37,454 nucleotides of DNA from an uncultured Marmoricola sp. GTDB taxonomy: Bacteria > Actinomycetota > Actinomycetes > Propionibacteriales > Nocardioidaceae. The translations under genes and the position numbers were made by a program. Location of the stretch: the NCBI RefSeq assembly GCF_943913695.1, contig NZ_CALTZE010000019.1, forward strand, positions 1 to 37,454. Reading direction: 5' to 3'. The first letter of the stretch is position 1. Each line of letters opens with the position of its first letter. This document shows, piece by piece, positions 15,200-22,525 of this stretch. The notes under the pieces were generated by a model that saw only the letters and a program-made list of their open reading frames with translations, ran no database searches and was not told the origin of the DNA.

Positions 15200-16003
15200 T
15201 CACATCCGCCGGTTGGCCAGCGAGGGGTTGGTGCGGCGTACGTCGGCGACCGTGGCGCGGTCGAGCAGCGCGTCGAGCTCGACGGCCTCCTCGGGCCCGG
15301 CCTCGACCACCACGTCGCCGGTCGGCGCGATCACGGTGGAGTGACCGGTGTAGCGGGGGCCGGGCTGGCCGACGGCGACCACCCACACGGTGTCCTCGAT
15401 GGCCCGGGCGCGCAGCAGCGTGCGCCAGTGGTCGACCTTGCGCTCGCCGGCGACCCAGGCGGCCGGCACCACCAGCGCCTCGGCGCCGCGCACGGCCAGG
15501 GCGCGCGCGAGCTCGGGGAAGCGCAGGTCATAGCAGGTCATCAGCCCGATCGGGAAGCCGGAGACCTCGACCAGAGCAGGCTCCAGCGGACCGGGGCTCA
15601 CCGTGCCGGACTCGTGGTAGCCGAAGGAGTCGTAGAGGTGGATCTTGCGGTAGGGCGTGACCCGGCCGGCCTCGGCCAGCACCAGCGTGTTGAGCGGCCT
15701 CGCAGGGTCGTCGGCCTCCTCGAACATGCCCCCGACCCAGGCCGTGCCCGTCTCGCTGAGCGAGCGCAGCCGCTCGGCGAAGGGGCCGTCGAGCGTCTGC
15801 GCGTGGGGCGCCAGGTCGGAGCCCGCCTCGCCGAAGTCGCGGGCGAAGGCCTCCGGCAGCACCACGAGGTCGGGCACCGGGGTGCCCTGCGCGACCCGCC
15901 GCGCGACCTCGTCGACGACGGCGAGGTTGTCGTCGGGGTCGAGCGCGGAGGCCCGCTGCACCAGTCGGACGTGCAGGACGTCGGAGTCTGTCTCTGCGGC
16001 CAT
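15200..16003 (-). CDS. carbon-nitrogen hydrolase (nitrilase superfamily amidase)
   Basis: A 267-residue enzyme with the full Glu-Lys-Cys triad of the superfamily: Glu in VVLPEAFARDF, Lys in YRKIHLYDSFGYHES, Cys in GLMTCYDLRFPELAR. The HLYD and CYDLRFPE segments are closest to the Nit1/Nit2-like omega-amidase group, which hydrolyses small omega-amides or repairs deaminated glutathione; the exact substrate is inferred only. ATG 16003 is preceded at 6 nt by CACCAT, a weak -10-like hexamer. It is divergent from mobA with only 26 bp between starts. Confidence 0.88.
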   Translation of the reverse strand: MAAETDSDVLHVRLVQRASALDPDDNLAVVDEVARRVAQGTPVPDLVVLPEAFARDFGEAGSDLAPHAQTLDGPFAERLRSLSETGTAWVGGMFEEADDPARPLNTLVLAEAGRVTPYRKIHLYDSFGYHESGTVSPGPLEPALVEVSGFPIGLMTCYDLRFPELARALAVRGAEALVVPAAWVAGERKVDHWRTLLRARAIEDTVWVVAVGQPGPRYTGHSTVIAPTGDVVVEAGPEEAVELDALLDRATVADVRRTNPSLANRRM

Positions 16004-16009
16004 GTCCCG

Positions 16010-16022
16010 ATGGTGACAGACT
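16010..16022. promoter_or_regulatory. overlapping divergent start region of CN hydrolase and mobA
   Basis: In a 26-bp gap, minus-strand CACCAT (16010-16015) lies 6 nt from the hydrolase ATG and plus-strand CAGACT (16017-16022) lies 7 nt from the mobA GTG. Both keep A2 and T6 of the -10 consensus but not T1. If real, the two promoters sit back to back and their -35 regions lie in each other's gene. Confidence 0.3.
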
Positions 16023-16029
16023 TCCCGGG

Positions 16030-16596
16030 GTGGTGACCCCCGGAGCCGTCGTGCTGACCGGAGGCACCGGACGCCGTCTCGGCGGCGCCGACAAGGCCTC
16101 GCTGGAGCTCGCGGGTCGCACCCTGCTCACGCACGTGCTCTCGCTGCTCGCCGCCCTGCCCCGCGTGGTGGTGGGTGAGCCGGTGCCGGGGGAGCGCGCG
16201 GTGCGCGAGCAGCCGCCCGGGGGCGGGCCGGCCGCGGCGCTGCTCGCCGGCGTCGAGGCGCTGCCCCCCGAGGTCGACGTGGTCCTGGCGCTGGCGGTCG
16301 ACATGCCGCTGGTCACGGCCGGGACCCTGCAGCGGCTCCTCGCGGCCGCCGACGGGGAGGAGGGGTCGCTGCTCGTCGACGCCGCGGGACGCCGGCAGTT
16401 CCTCTGCGCGGCGTACGCGCGCGACGCGCTGGTCGCGGCCGCGCCGGCCGAGCCCGCGGACCGTGCCGGCCTGCCGCTGCGTCGCCTCGTCTCCGGGCTG
16501 CGGCTGGCCGAGGTCGCGGCGCTCGGGCACGAGGCCCACGACGTCGACACGTGGGACGACCTGGAGCAGGCGCGGACCTGGTTGCGGAGCCGCTGA
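16030..16596 (+). CDS. mobA: MobA-like nucleotidyltransferase
   Basis: A 188-residue NTP transferase. The N-terminal signature is VVLTGGTGRRLGGADKASLELAGRTLL (nucleotide-binding loop G-x-x-x-R-x-G-G and Lys). The metal-binding Asp is in ALAVDMPLV, and a P-x-x-L-C-A-x-Y-like segment (RRQFLCAAYARDAL) follows. MobA joins GMP to molybdopterin to make the molybdenum guanine dinucleotide cofactor. Molybdenum-cofactor genes are not adjacent, so another nucleotidyl transfer is possible. GTG 16030 is used; GTG 16033 is a one-codon alternative. DUF6457 follows after about 20 bp, an association that supports a linked role. Confidence 0.82.
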   Translation: MVTPGAVVLTGGTGRRLGGADKASLELAGRTLLTHVLSLLAALPRVVVGEPVPGERAVREQPPGGGPAAALLAGVEALPPEVDVVLALAVDMPLVTAGTLQRLLAAADGEEGSLLVDAAGRRQFLCAAYARDALVAAAPAEPADRAGLPLRRLVSGLRLAEVAALGHEAHDVDTWDDLEQARTWLRSR

Positions 16597-16617
16597 CTGC
16601 TGTCCACCATGGGGTGC

Positions 16618-16914
16618 GTGAACCTCCACGACTGGGTCGACGAGCTCTGCGACGAGCTCGACATCGAGCTCGAGCTCGACGAGGCGCTGGTGCTCGACCT
16701 CGCGCGCGACGCGGCGCACAACGTCGAGCGGCCGGCGGCGCCGATCACCACCTTCCTGCTGGGGTACGCCGCCGCGTCCGCGGGCGGGTCGCCGGAGCAG
16801 GTCGAGCGGCTGGCCGCAGTGGCCACGGCGCTGGCGCTGCGCTGGGACAAGTCGCCCGACGAGCTGGCCCACGAGGACGACGACCCGGAGGCCGACGCGA
16901 TCGCCGAGGAGTGA
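16618..16914 (+). CDS. DUF6457 domain protein
   Basis: A 98-residue acidic protein (NLHDWVDELCDELDIELELDEALVLDLARDAAHNVERPAAPITTFLLGYAAAS...). The pattern NLHDW at the start, DLARDxAHNVxRPAAPITTFLxGYAAA in the middle and an acidic tail match DUF6457. That actinobacterial family is often next to, or fused with, MobA-type proteins, so it may act with the gene before it. Function is not known. GTG 16618 is chosen because the family begins with NLHDW; ATG 16609 would add three residues. CACCAT lies 7 nt upstream of the GTG. Confidence 0.8.
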   Translation: MNLHDWVDELCDELDIELELDEALVLDLARDAAHNVERPAAPITTFLLGYAAASAGGSPEQVERLAAVATALALRWDKSPDELAHEDDDPEADAIAEE

Positions 16915-16924
16915 GCCCGGGTCC

Positions 16925-16930
16925 TACGGT
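16925..16930 (+). promoter_or_regulatory. -10 element of leaderless quinone oxidoreductase gene
   Basis: TACGGT followed by 6 nt and the ATG at 16937; no ribosome-binding site fits in between. No good -35 is seen at 16-18 nt. Confidence 0.5.
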
Positions 16931-16936
16931 GGTGGC

Positions 16937-17911
16937 ATGCGTGCCGTGACCGCCCCCGAGCCCGGAGGGCCCGAGGCCCTCGTCGTCAGCGACCACCCCG
17001 ACCTGGAGCCCGGCCCGGGTGAGGTGCTGCTCGAGGTGGTGGCCAGCGCGGTCAACCGCGCCGACACCCTGCAGCGCCGCGGCCACTACCCGCCGCCCGA
17101 GGGCGCCTCCGACGTGCTCGGCCTGGAGTGCTCCGGCCGGGTCGCCGCGCTGGGCGACGGGGTCGACGGGCTGGCCGTCGGCGACGAGGTCTGCGCGCTG
17201 CTCTCGGCCGGCGGCTACGCCGAGCAGGTCGTGGTGCCCGCCGGGCAGGTGATGCCGGTGCCCGACGGGGTCGACCTCGTCACGGCCGCCGCGCTGCCGG
17301 AGGTGGCGTGCACCGTGTGGTCCAACGTCTTCGTCGTCGCCGGGCTGCAGCCCCAGGAGACCCTGCTCGTGCACGGCGGCGCCGGGGGGATCGGCAACAT
17401 GGCGATCCAGCTCGGGGCCGCCCTGGGGGCGCGGGTGCTGACCACGGCCGGCACGGCCGAGAAGCGCGCGTTCTGCGAGTCGCTGGGCGCCGAGCGCGCC
17501 ATCGACTACCACGAGGAGGACTTCGTCGAGGTCGTCCGCGAGGCCGGTGGAGCCGACGTCATCCTCGACAACATGGGCGCCTCCTACCTCGGCCGCAACG
17601 TCGCGGCGCTGGCCACCGAGGGTCGGCTCGTGGTGATCGGGATGCAGGGCGGCGTCAAGGGCGAGCTCAACCTCGGTGCCCTGCTCGGCAAGCGTGGTGC
17701 CGTGATCGCCACCTCGCTGCGGGCGCGTCCTGCGGAGCAGAAGGCCGCCGTGTGCCGCGGTGTCGTGGAGCACGTCTGGCCGCTGGTGGCCGGCGGCTCG
17801 GTCCGCACCTTCGTCCACGAGACCTTCCCGCTCGACGACGTCGCACGGGCCCACGAGGTGATGGAGCAGGGCAGCCACACGGGCAAGCTGGTGCTGACGA
17901 CCGGCCTGTAG
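16937..17911 (+). CDS. NAD(P)H-quinone oxidoreductase, PIG3-type zinc-free MDR
   Basis: A 324-residue medium-chain dehydrogenase/reductase. The N-terminal GroES-like domain has VVASAVNRADTLQRRGHYPPPEGASDVLGLECSG, matching PIG3/TP53I3-like quinone oxidoreductases. The Rossmann domain has LLVHGGAGGIGNMAIQLGAALGARV and IDYHEEDF. The catalytic-zinc Cys and His of alcohol dehydrogenases are absent. It would reduce quinones by one electron with NADPH and may protect against redox cyclers. ATG 16937 is supported by a -10 box 6 nt upstream. bpa follows 21 bp later with its own -10 box. Confidence 0.9.
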   Translation: MRAVTAPEPGGPEALVVSDHPDLEPGPGEVLLEVVASAVNRADTLQRRGHYPPPEGASDVLGLECSGRVAALGDGVDGLAVGDEVCALLSAGGYAEQVVVPAGQVMPVPDGVDLVTAAALPEVACTVWSNVFVVAGLQPQETLLVHGGAGGIGNMAIQLGAALGARVLTTAGTAEKRAFCESLGAERAIDYHEEDFVEVVREAGGADVILDNMGASYLGRNVAALATEGRLVVIGMQGGVKGELNLGALLGKRGAVIATSLRARPAEQKAAVCRGVVEHVWPLVAGGSVRTFVHETFPLDDVARAHEVMEQGSHTGKLVLTTGL

Positions 17912-17920
17912 GGGGGCAAG

Positions 17921-17926
17921 TAGGGT
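17921..17926 (+). promoter_or_regulatory. -10 element of leaderless bpa
   Basis: TAGGGT followed by 6 nt and the ATG at 17933. Same geometry as at 16925. Confidence 0.55.
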
Positions 17927-17932
17927 CGAACC

Positions 17933-18463
17933 ATGTCGATGCAGCACGGCGAGGACGAGCAGGCCACCCCCGAGCAGGTCACGATGCTGGGCCCCCGCGA
18001 GGACGACGACGAGGGCGCCCGGCCGCTGACCGACCTGGTCGAGCAGCCCGCCAAGGTGATGCGCATCGGGCGCATGGTCCAGCAGCTGCTCGAGGAGGTG
18101 AAGGCCGCGCCGGTCGACGAGCCCGGCCGCAAGCGCCTCGCCGACGTGGTGCACACCTCGATCACCGAGCTCAAGGACGGTCTGGCCCCCGAGCTCGACG
18201 ACGAGCTCGACCGGCTGATCAAGCCCTTCGAGGACGGCACCCCGACCGAGTCGGAGATCCGGATCGCCCAGGCCCAGCTCGTGGGCTGGCTCGAGGGGCT
18301 CTTCCACGGCATCCAGACCGCGATCTACGCCCAGCAGATGGCCGCGCGCGGGCAGCTGGAGCAGATGCGACGCGCGCTGCCGCCGGGGGCCGCGCCCGGC
18401 CAGGTCGCGGTGCCCGCCCCCGGCGAGGAGCAGCACGGCAACCGCGGGGGCATGTACCTCTGA
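17933..18463 (+). CDS. bpa: bacterial proteasome activator Bpa (PafE)
   Basis: A 176-residue homologue of the mycobacterial ring-shaped activator that opens the 20S proteasome gate without ATP. Family marks are the disordered acidic N-terminus, the helical core (ARPLTDLVEQPAKVMRIGRMVQQLLEEVKAAPVDEPGRKRLADVVHTSITELKDGLAPEL, SEIRIAQAQLVGWLEGLFHGIQTAIYAQQMAARGQLEQMR) and a flexible tail ending in GMYL. The last three residues M-Y-L are a canonical HbYX proteasome-docking motif. The mycobacterial protein ends in GQYL, with Gln at the hydrophobic position. The organism should therefore carry prcA/prcB elsewhere. A HAD-family gene starts 8 bp after its stop. Confidence 0.93.
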   Translation: MSMQHGEDEQATPEQVTMLGPREDDDEGARPLTDLVEQPAKVMRIGRMVQQLLEEVKAAPVDEPGRKRLADVVHTSITELKDGLAPELDDELDRLIKPFEDGTPTESEIRIAQAQLVGWLEGLFHGIQTAIYAQQMAARGQLEQMRRALPPGAAPGQVAVPAPGEEQHGNRGGMYL

Positions 18464-18471
18464 GCTCCCAC

Positions 18472-19170
18472 GTGCACGGCCGGCTGGTCGTCACCTTCGA
18501 CCTCTTCAGCGCCCTGACCGACACCCGCACCGGTGCGGCGCGAGTGCTCGGCGAGATCGCCGCCGAGCGCGGCTGGCCGGTCCCCGGCGCCGAGCTCTAC
18601 GACGCCTGGGACGCCCGCAACAAGGCCGCCCAGCGCGAGGCGCGACCGCCCACCAGCTTCGCCGAGGTCTCCCGCGGCGCGCTGGAGGCGGCGTACGCCG
18701 ACCTCGGGCTGGCGGGTGCCCCGTCTGACGCCGCTGCCGACCTCGCCCGGCTGCACGCGAGCGTCGTGGACTGGCCGCTGTGGCCCGACGTCGCCGACGG
18801 TGTGCGCGCGGTCGCGGCGCTGCCCGAGGTCGCGGGGGTCGGGCTGCTCTCCAACGTCGACGACGCGCTCGCCCGGCGCACCCGGGCGGCCGCCCTGGTG
18901 TCCGAGGAGCTGCTGCTCACCTCGGAGCTGCTCGGGGCCTTCAAGCCGAGCCCAGAGATCTACCGTCGCGCGGTCGCGCGGGTGGCGCCGCGCACGCTCG
19001 TGCACGTCGCCGCCTCCGCCCGCGACGTGCGCGGCTCGCTCGAGGCCGAGATCCGCGTGGTGCGGCTGGCCCGGCCGGGCCACGTGGTCGACCCCGACGG
19101 GCCACAGCCCGACCGCCAGGTCGACGACGCGGCCGACCTGGCGGGGGTGCTGCGAGACGTGGCCGGCTAG
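18472..19170 (+). CDS. HAD superfamily hydrolase, dehalogenase-like motif I
   Basis: A 232-residue HAD protein. Motif I is VTFDLFSALTDT: the nucleophile Asp is present, but the +2 position, Asp in phosphatases, is Phe, as in type II haloacid dehalogenases (FDxxGTL-like). Motif II is LLSNVDD, and the motif III Lys is in AFKPSPEIY. The motif IV region VHVAASARDVRGSLEA has an Asp. The lack of the second Asp argues against a normal phosphatase; a dehalogenase-like or non-catalytic role is possible. The GTG at 18472, 8 bp after bpa, is the first plausible start. Its stop shares CTAG with the convergent MatC gene. Confidence 0.78.
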   Translation: MHGRLVVTFDLFSALTDTRTGAARVLGEIAAERGWPVPGAELYDAWDARNKAAQREARPPTSFAEVSRGALEAAYADLGLAGAPSDAAADLARLHASVVDWPLWPDVADGVRAVAALPEVAGVGLLSNVDDALARRTRAAALVSEELLLTSELLGAFKPSPEIYRRAVARVAPRTLVHVAASARDVRGSLEAEIRVVRLARPGHVVDPDGPQPDRQVDDAADLAGVLRDVAG

Positions 19171-20519
19171 GCCGTCGGCACCACGAGCAGCGCCCAGGCC
19201 ACGATCGGCGCGATCACCACGATCGACATGCCCCACTGCATCAGCCGCTTGAAGACCATCTCGCGCTGGTCGACGTCGGAGTTGGCCACCACGAGCGCGC
19301 CGTTGGTGGAGAAGGGGCTGCAGTCGACGACCGAGCTGGAGATCGCCAGCGCGGCGATCAGGCCGACGGCGCTGACCTGGTCGGTGAGCAGGAAGGGCAC
19401 CGCCAGCGGGATCAGCGCCCCGATGATGCCGGTGGTGGAGGCGAAGGCCGAGACGACCGAGCCGATGAAGCAGATCAGCAGGGCGGCCACGAGCGGGGCG
19501 CCGACCGAGGCGACACCGTCGCCGAGCCAGGTGACCACGCCCTGGTTCTCCAGCAGCGTCACGTAGGTGACGATGCCGCCGATCAGCAGCACCGTGCCCC
19601 AGCTGATCTTCTCGACCGCACCCTTGGCCGAGGCCGGGAACGCGAGGGTCAGCACGACGGCGATGGTCAGGGCGGTGAAGCCGACGTCGAGGTCGAAGCC
19701 GAGGGCGCCGATCATCAGGGCGACCAGGCCGGCGAGGGTCAGGCTGCGCTGGGCGTCGAGCCGGGTGACGTCGGCGGGCACGTCGGGCTCCACGCTGCGT
19801 CGTGCCTCGACGGCCGAGTGTGCCTCGGAGCGGCCGTGCTCGTGGGTGGCGGCGTAGGAGGCCTGCTCGGCCTCGCCGCCCATCGCGCTCACGCGTGCCT
19901 CCTCGCGACCACGGGCGAGCAGCTCGCGCCCGCCGAAGGCGAGGTAGGTGACGACGGCGATCGTCGTGGCGGCGGTGAAGGTGGTCAGGAAGAGCACCAG
20001 CTGGTTGCCCGGCAGGTCGTTGGAGCTGACCACGCCGTTGGTGATCGAGCCGAAGATGCCGATCGGGGAGAAGCTGCCGGCGGTCGCGCCCTGCACGACC
20101 ATCATGCCCATCATCACCGGGTGGATCTGGTAGCGCAGCGCGAAGCCCATCGCGACCGGGGCCACGATGGCGACCGCCGCGGGGCTGACCGCGCCGATCG
20201 AGGTGACCACCGCGCACACGAGGAACATCGCCCACGGCACCAGCGCCACGCGACCTCCGACGGCGCGTACGGCGCCGTGCACGATCCAGTCGACGGTGCC
20301 GTTGTTCTTGGCCAGCGCGAAGAGATAGGTGACACCGACGAGGATCACGAAGAGGTCGCTCGGGAAGCCGAGCAGCACGTCGTCGGTGGTGCCGTCGTAG
20401 ACCGCCAGGCCCACCACGAAGGCGGCCACCAGCGCGAGCGCGCCCATGTTGACGCCGCGCACGGTCGCGACGAGGAAGACCACGGCGAGCACGATCAGGG
20501 AGATGACTTCGTGGGACAT
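19167..20519 (-). CDS. MatC/SLC13-type dicarboxylate carrier
   Basis: A 450-residue membrane protein of the ion-transporter superfamily with about 11-12 helices. It has two repeated halves, seen in GVTYLFALAKNNGTVDWIVHGAVRAVGG and SIGAVSPAAVAIVAPVAMGFALRY in the first, and GTVLLIGGIVTYVTLLENQGVVTWLG, AFASTTGIIGALIPLAVPFL and SSSVVDCSPFSTNGALVVAN in the second. The N-terminus matches MatC (malonate/dicarboxylate carrier). A hydrophilic central loop of about 60 residues (near 200-260) is probably cytoplasmic. The ATG at 20519 has a good Shine-Dalgarno (CAGGAG). A GntR-type regulator is transcribed divergently, and a palindrome covers the likely -10, so carrier expression is probably repressed by that protein in response to a substrate. 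Confidence 0.85.
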   Translation of the reverse strand: MSHEVISLIVLAVVFLVATVRGVNMGALALVAAFVVGLAVYDGTTDDVLLGFPSDLFVILVGVTYLFALAKNNGTVDWIVHGAVRAVGGRVALVPWAMFLVCAVVTSIGAVSPAAVAIVAPVAMGFALRYQIHPVMMGMMVVQGATAGSFSPIGIFGSITNGVVSSNDLPGNQLVLFLTTFTAATTIAVVTYLAFGGRELLARGREEARVSAMGGEAEQASYAATHEHGRSEAHSAVEARRSVEPDVPADVTRLDAQRSLTLAGLVALMIGALGFDLDVGFTALTIAVVLTLAFPASAKGAVEKISWGTVLLIGGIVTYVTLLENQGVVTWLGDGVASVGAPLVAALLICFIGSVVSAFASTTGIIGALIPLAVPFLLTDQVSAVGLIAALAISSSVVDCSPFSTNGALVVANSDVDQREMVFKRLMQWGMSIVVIAPIVAWALLVVPTA

Positions 20520-20555
20520 GACGCTCCTGCAGGTGGCGGCTTGAGACGGTCGCTG

Positions 20556-20569
20556 TGACCGGGGTCATA
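20556..20569 (-). promoter_or_regulatory. matC -10 overlapped by a TGACC palindrome (candidate GntR operator)
   Basis: TGACC-GG-GGTCA (20556-20567) is a perfect palindrome. The minus-strand hexamer TATGAC (20564-20569) overlaps its right arm and can serve as matC's -10. A dimer bound here would block transcription. The start codon is about 45 nt downstream with a separate Shine-Dalgarno. Confidence 0.5.
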
Positions 20570-20625
20570 CGTTCCGGAGCGAGTGTGCCAGTGGCTAGGC
20601 CTCTTGTCCACCTGGCCACCATGCC

Positions 20626-20631
20626 TAGGAT
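20626..20631 (+). promoter_or_regulatory. -10 element of leaderless GntR gene
   Basis: TAGGAT followed by 7 nt and the ATG at 20639. TTGTCC (20604-20609) matches the -35 consensus at 4/6 with a 16-nt spacer. CTAGGC (20595-20600) and GCCTAG (20623-20628) form inverted arms around this promoter, a second possible operator. Confidence 0.55.
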
Positions 20632-20638
20632 GTGGCCC

Positions 20639-21238
20639 ATGTCGTCGGTGCCACCCCTGCGTCGCGAGCGGCTCTACGAGAGCCTGGCCGCCCACATCTC
20701 GGACTTCATCGAGGCCCAGGGGCTCGTCGGGGGCGACCGGCTGCCTCCCGAGCGCGCGCTCGCGGCGCAGCTCGGCGTGAGCCGGGCGACGCTCTCGCGC
20801 GCGCTCGCCGCCCTGGAGACCCGGGGCCGCATCGAGGTGCGCCACGGGGTGGGCGCGCTGGTGCGCGAGCCGTCCGCAGGGTCGGGGCTGGCCGAGGACG
20901 TGGCGCGGCGCCCGCGCGAGGAGGTCGTCACCGCGCGGGAGGCGATGCTCGCCGGCATCGCCCGCGCCGCGGCGGTGCACCCTCAGGACGCGCTGCGCGT
21001 GGCCCTGCTCGCCGACGACGGCCGCCCCCGCGGCTTCGAGCACACCTGGCGTTGCATCCGCCGCCTGGCCGAGTCGCCGCTGCTGGCCGACCTCGACGAC
21101 CTGCTCCGCGGCTCGGCCGCCGACCCGGCGGACTCACCGCAGGTCTCGGCCCGCCTCGACCGGCTGGCCGCGGCGATCATCGCGGGGGAGGCCGACGCCG
21201 CGGCTACGGCATGCGTCGGTCTGCTCGAGCCCCGCTGA
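20639..21238 (+). CDS. GntR/FadR-type transcriptional regulator
   Basis: A 199-residue regulator. The N-terminal winged HTH (YESLAAHISDFIEAQGLVGGDRLPPERALAAQLGVSRATLSRALAALETRGRIEVRHGVGALVRE) has the complete GntR signature. The C-terminal domain, about 115 residues, is helical and short compared with usual FadR FCD domains (EEVVTAREAMLAGIARAAAVHPQD ... ARLDRLAAAIIAGEADAAATACVGLLE). FCD domains bind carboxylic acids or similar ligands. Divergent orientation to a dicarboxylate carrier suggests that it senses that carrier's substrate. Its 3' end overlaps the convergent HAD gene by 35 bp. Confidence 0.9.
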   Translation: MSSVPPLRRERLYESLAAHISDFIEAQGLVGGDRLPPERALAAQLGVSRATLSRALAALETRGRIEVRHGVGALVREPSAGSGLAEDVARRPREEVVTAREAMLAGIARAAAVHPQDALRVALLADDGRPRGFEHTWRCIRRLAESPLLADLDDLLRGSAADPADSPQVSARLDRLAAAIIAGEADAAATACVGLLEPR

Positions 21239-22034
21239 GACCCTGCGCGACGATCTGCTCGATGACGCGGGCGACGCCGTCGTCGTCGTTGGAGGCCGCG
21301 CGGTGGGTGGCGGCCTCGATCGCCAGCGGGTGGGCGCTCGCCATCGCATACGACGTGCCGGCCCACCGCAGCATGGCGACGTCGTTGGGCATGTCGCCCA
21401 GGGCCACGACCTCGCCCGGGTCGATGCCGCGCTCCTCGCACAGCAGCGCCAGCGTCGAGGCCTTGGTGACGCCCGGTGCGCTGATCTCCAGCAGCGAGTC
21501 GACGTCGGAGAAGGTCACCGTGGCGCGCGCGCCCGCCAGTTCGGCGACGTGGGCGGCGTAGTCGTCGGCGACCAGCGCCTCGTGACGCACCAGCAGCTTG
21601 AGCACGGGCTCGGCGAGCAGGTCGGGCAGCTCCAGGCGCTGCACGTCGGCGCCCGGCAGCCACCGGGGGGAGTACGCCGGCTCCAGCGCGAAGCCGGTGA
21701 GCCGCTCCGCGGCGAAGACCGCGTCGGGGTAGGCCGCGCGCACCGACTCGGCGACGGCCAGGGCGTCGTCGGGCTGCAGCGCCCGCTGCAGCCGCGGCCG
21801 GTCGGCCTCGACGTCCCAGACCAGGGCGCCGTTGGCACAGATCACCAGCCCGTGACCGCCGACGTGGTCGAAGACCTGTGCGGCCCAGCGCAGCGGACGG
21901 CCGGTGACGAAGACGACGTCGAGCCCGGACTCGTGCGCGGCGGCGAGTGCGGCCGCCGTACGGGTCGAGACGGTGCCGTCGCTGCCCAGCAGGGTGCCGT
22001 CGAGGTCGCTGGCGACCAGGCGGACAGGTGTCAT
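21204..22034 (-). CDS. Cof-type HAD phosphatase (1)
   Basis: A 276-residue Cof/IIB HAD hydrolase. Motif I is VASDLDGTLLGSDGTVS, motif II VVFVTGRP, motif III Lys at GVTKASTLALL, and motif IV VALGDMPNDVAMLRWAGTSYAMASA. The type IIB cap lies between motifs II and III. Relatives dephosphorylate sugar phosphates, nucleotides or cofactors; the substrate is not predictable. Last gene of the serS operon: its ATG overlaps the GNAT stop in ATGA. Its end overlaps the GntR gene by 35 bp on the opposite strand. Confidence 0.9.
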   Translation of the reverse strand: MTPVRLVASDLDGTLLGSDGTVSTRTAAALAAAHESGLDVVFVTGRPLRWAAQVFDHVGGHGLVICANGALVWDVEADRPRLQRALQPDDALAVAESVRAAYPDAVFAAERLTGFALEPAYSPRWLPGADVQRLELPDLLAEPVLKLLVRHEALVADDYAAHVAELAGARATVTFSDVDSLLEISAPGVTKASTLALLCEERGIDPGEVVALGDMPNDVAMLRWAGTSYAMASAHPLAIEAATHRAASNDDDGVARVIEQIVAQGLSGARADRRMP

Positions 22035-22525
22035 GGCAGCGGCCGCACCATCACCAGCTCGGCGCCCTCCCGGCTGCCGCGCAGCTCGGTGAAACCGCAG
22101 CGCGCGAGGAGCCGCATCGCCGCGGGGTCACCCGGGTCGACGGCCGCGCGCACCCGGACCCCGAGCCGGTCGGCCTCGCCCAGCAGCGCGAGCAGGGCCT
22201 CGCGCCCCGCGCCGTGGCCGCGGGCCTCGGCGACCAGGCCGAGCGCGACCTCGACCTCGGGCACGTCGTCCTCACCCGCGTCCGGTGGGCCGTGGAAGCC
22301 GGCGGAGCCGAGCGTGGTGCCGTCACCGGTGCGGACCACGTGACGCGGTCCCCAGCCGCTCGGCGGGTCGCCGACCAGCGAGGCGGCGTCCTGGTCGGAG
22401 GGCCGGGGGTAGTCGGGGTGCCAGGAGACGCGGCGGCGGCCGGCGAGCATCCCGGCGGCGTCCTCGGCGGAGATCAGGGGGAGCCGCAGACGCGGCGTGA
22501 GGAGCTCAGCGGCCGGCTCGCTCAC
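22031..22525 (-). CDS. GNAT family N-acetyltransferase
   Basis: A 164-residue GNAT protein of the RimJ/RimL-like type (LLTPRLRLPLISAEDAAGMLAG at the start). The acetyl-CoA binding region is EVEVALGLVAEARGHGAGREALLALLGEADRLG, with the Q/R-x-x-G-x-G/A pattern as RGHGAG. The C-terminal strand is AMRLLARCGFTELRG. The acceptor is unknown. It starts at a GTG inside a GTGA overlap with the preceding HAD gene and ends in an ATGA overlap with the next one, so it is translationally coupled on both sides. Confidence 0.85.
   Translation of the reverse strand: MSEPAAELLTPRLRLPLISAEDAAGMLAGRRRVSWHPDYPRPSDQDAASLVGDPPSGWGPRHVVRTGDGTTLGSAGFHGPPDAGEDDVPEVEVALGLVAEARGHGAGREALLALLGEADRLGVRVRAAVDPGDPAAMRLLARCGFTELRGSREGAELVMVRPLP

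Noticed and set aside
14210..16036. 608-codon plus-strand open frame opposite the membrane protein and CN hydrolase
   Set aside because: Low-complexity antisense shadow; the minus-strand genes carry real motifs.
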